Assembly (NCBI GenBank): GCA_049792815.1
Contig: JBARBG010000017.1
Coordinates: 1 to 15,378 of the forward strand
Length of the DNA stretch: 15,378 bases
DNA from: DAIDKA01 sp049792815
GTDB taxonomy: Bacteria > Pseudomonadota > Gammaproteobacteria > Steroidobacterales > Steroidobacteraceae
Direction of reading: 5' to 3'
Shown: positions 14,394 through 15,378 of the stretch, piece by piece
How the letters are laid out: every line of letters starts with the position of its first letter
How positions within the stretch are numbered: position 1 is the stretch's first letter
The notes under the pieces: model-generated
The model's input: the letters and a program-made list of their open reading frames with translations, nothing else
The model's database searches: none
Told to the model about the DNA's origin: nothing
Position numbers and translations under genes: made by a program

Positions 14394-15378
14394 CTAACGT
14401 TCGTATTCGTCAAACCCGTCCTTCACCGCCTGCGGACTGGCCATGTGGAAGCCCGTGGTGAAATACGGCCGGGTGCCATATGTCACATTGGTGAAAACCG
14501 CCTCCACCTGGCTGACGCCCTCGCGATCGATTGAGAAGGTCTCATGGGCCTGCAGCGTCGAGGGACCGGAGTCGGCCACGGTCACGGTCTTGCCGTTCTT
14601 CAGCTGGTAGCTGCGGATCGGGGCATCGTTCTCGTGATCGAAATACACACTGGTCATCACCACCTGGTGCTCCAGGTCCACCGCCATGATGCGCCGGCTG
14701 CGGATGCGGTTGTCATTGCGGTGATAGCCCATGGCCAGATCCTCGGCGCAGCTCATGTTGATGCCGCCGCGCTCCTGGCCCGCAGCGACCGGAACATTGG
14801 AAGTAGGCCGCCCGTCCTCCAGGCGCTGGCAGTGCGATGAGAACCGGGGCGGCTTGTCGCCCGCGTTGTTCTCGATGCCGGTGAAGTAGGTGTTGACGAT
14901 TTTCATCAACTCCTCGCGCGAGCGACGCTGTGCCGGCGGCACGACCTGGGTGTACTCGGGACGCGGATTCTCGCCGAGATAATCCGGGTTGCCGGCGGTT
15001 GCCGCGGGCCCGACGCGGGCGCGTTCGGACGTCACGATGGTCTCGATTTCGGTCAGCTGGCGGTTGTAGACCTTCAGCCGGGTGCTGACGATCACCGGAT
15101 CACCGTTCTGATACATGCGGGCGTAGAAGCCGATCGTGCCCCAGTCCGGGTCGGCGACGTACAGCCGATAATTGCGAACCCCGGTTGCGTTCTTCCAGAA
15201 GCCGTCGGGGATTGGCAGCGGCACGCTGTTCTCGGAATAGCGCACACCCTTGGCCAGCGCAACCTTGCCCGGGTCATGCGCGAGCAGCGCCGCGATGAAC
15301 TGTTCCGCCAGGTCCTGCAAACAGGCGCGATCACAATCACCGCTGCCCACGTTGGGTGGCGGCGGCGCGGCCTGGGCC
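14394..15378 (-). CDS. secreted DUF8021-like protein, N-terminus beyond the right edge
   Basis: The frame is open from the window edge to TAG at 14394-14396, about 327 residues. The visible start AQAAPPPPN looks like a signal-peptide cut region, so the protein is probably exported; the signal itself lies outside. CDRACLQDLAEQFIAALLAHDPGKVAL, then DGFWKNATG and YRLYVADPDWGTIGFYA, resemble DUF8021-type proteins (from memory). The second half (SREELMKIVNTYFTGIENN, HCQRLEDGRPTSN, MSCAEDLAMG, MTSVYFDHEN) looks like a related repeat with conserved Cys. The function is unknown. It ends 4 nt after the tRNA-Ser gene on the opposite strand. Confidence 0.75.
   Translation of the reverse strand, partial: AQAAPPPPNVGSGDCDRACLQDLAEQFIAALLAHDPGKVALAKGVRYSENSVPLPIPDGFWKNATGVRNYRLYVADPDWGTIGFYARMYQNGDPVIVSTRLKVYNRQLTEIETIVTSERARVGPAATAGNPDYLGENPRPEYTQVVPPAQRRSREELMKIVNTYFTGIENNAGDKPPRFSSHCQRLEDGRPTSNVPVAAGQERGGINMSCAEDLAMGYHRNDNRIRSRRIMAVDLEHQVVMTSVYFDHENDAPIRSYQLKNGKTVTVADSGPSTLQAHETFSIDREGVSQVEAVFTNVTYGTRPYFTTGFHMASPQAVKDGFDEYER

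Noticed and set aside
14297..14400. tRNA-Ser as an integration site for a mobile element
   Set aside because: Only 4 nt separate the tRNA from the next gene, and no integrase or duplicated tRNA 3' end is visible.

Overview
The window is GC-rich, densely packed bacterial DNA. A MltF-type lytic transglycosylase, a UrcA-family secreted protein, a TadA deaminase and many TetR, ArsR, LuxR and winged-helix regulators suggest a free-living gammaproteobacterium of the Xanthomonadales, Nevskiales or Steroidobacterales kind. That placement is inference from gene families and composition. I see no phage, transposase, CRISPR array or rRNA. One tRNA gene, tRNA-Ser(CGA), lies near the right end.

Layout. 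(1) Positions 1-1830, minus strand: the 5' part of an OsmC-like protein that runs off the left edge, a perfect hairpin, and an alpha/beta-hydrolase fused to a LuxR DNA-binding domain. (2) Positions 1831-2870, an accessory patch: a decayed glyoxalase-type (VOC) fragment, a complete vapBC toxin-antitoxin pair with a repeat-rich promoter, and an otherwise empty stretch with short repeats. (3) Positions 2871-4239: a TetR repressor diverging from a membrane-protein gene. Two palindromic operators lie between them, with what looks like the stump of an internally deleted NAD(P)-binding (NmrA/SDR-like) gene. (4) Positions 4236-5577, minus strand: a PhnB-like VOC protein and a DUF4242 protein in one operon, and a UrcA-family secreted protein. 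(5) Positions 5743-8271: an 842-residue OmpR-type winged-helix/STAND ATPase regulator. (6) Positions 8343-9498: a small two-TM protein and an aldo/keto reductase. (7) Positions 9523-10736, minus strand: an ArsR repressor overlapping a SRPBCC/AHSA1 gene, a strong terminator, and a VOC gene. (8) Positions 10814-15378, housekeeping: a ClC chloride transporter, tadA, mltF, tRNA-Ser and a partial secreted protein.

The most informative signals are regulatory. Three TGAA-centred repeats spaced exactly 11 bp lie upstream of the DUF4242/PhnB operon, and a similar array lies between urcA and the STAND regulator. That is the geometry expected for the regulator's OmpR/PhoB-type DNA-binding domain, so it may control both its own promoter and the neighbouring stress-type genes. 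The arsR promoter has a perfect 18-bp palindrome between its -35 and -10. Several genes (the STAND regulator, arsR, the ClC gene, possibly tadA) have a -10-like hexamer only 6-7 nt before the start codon and no Shine-Dalgarno, which suggests leaderless mRNAs. I did not find a clear novel multi-gene system such as a defence island. The best candidate for new biology is the STAND-regulator/11-bp-repeat circuit.
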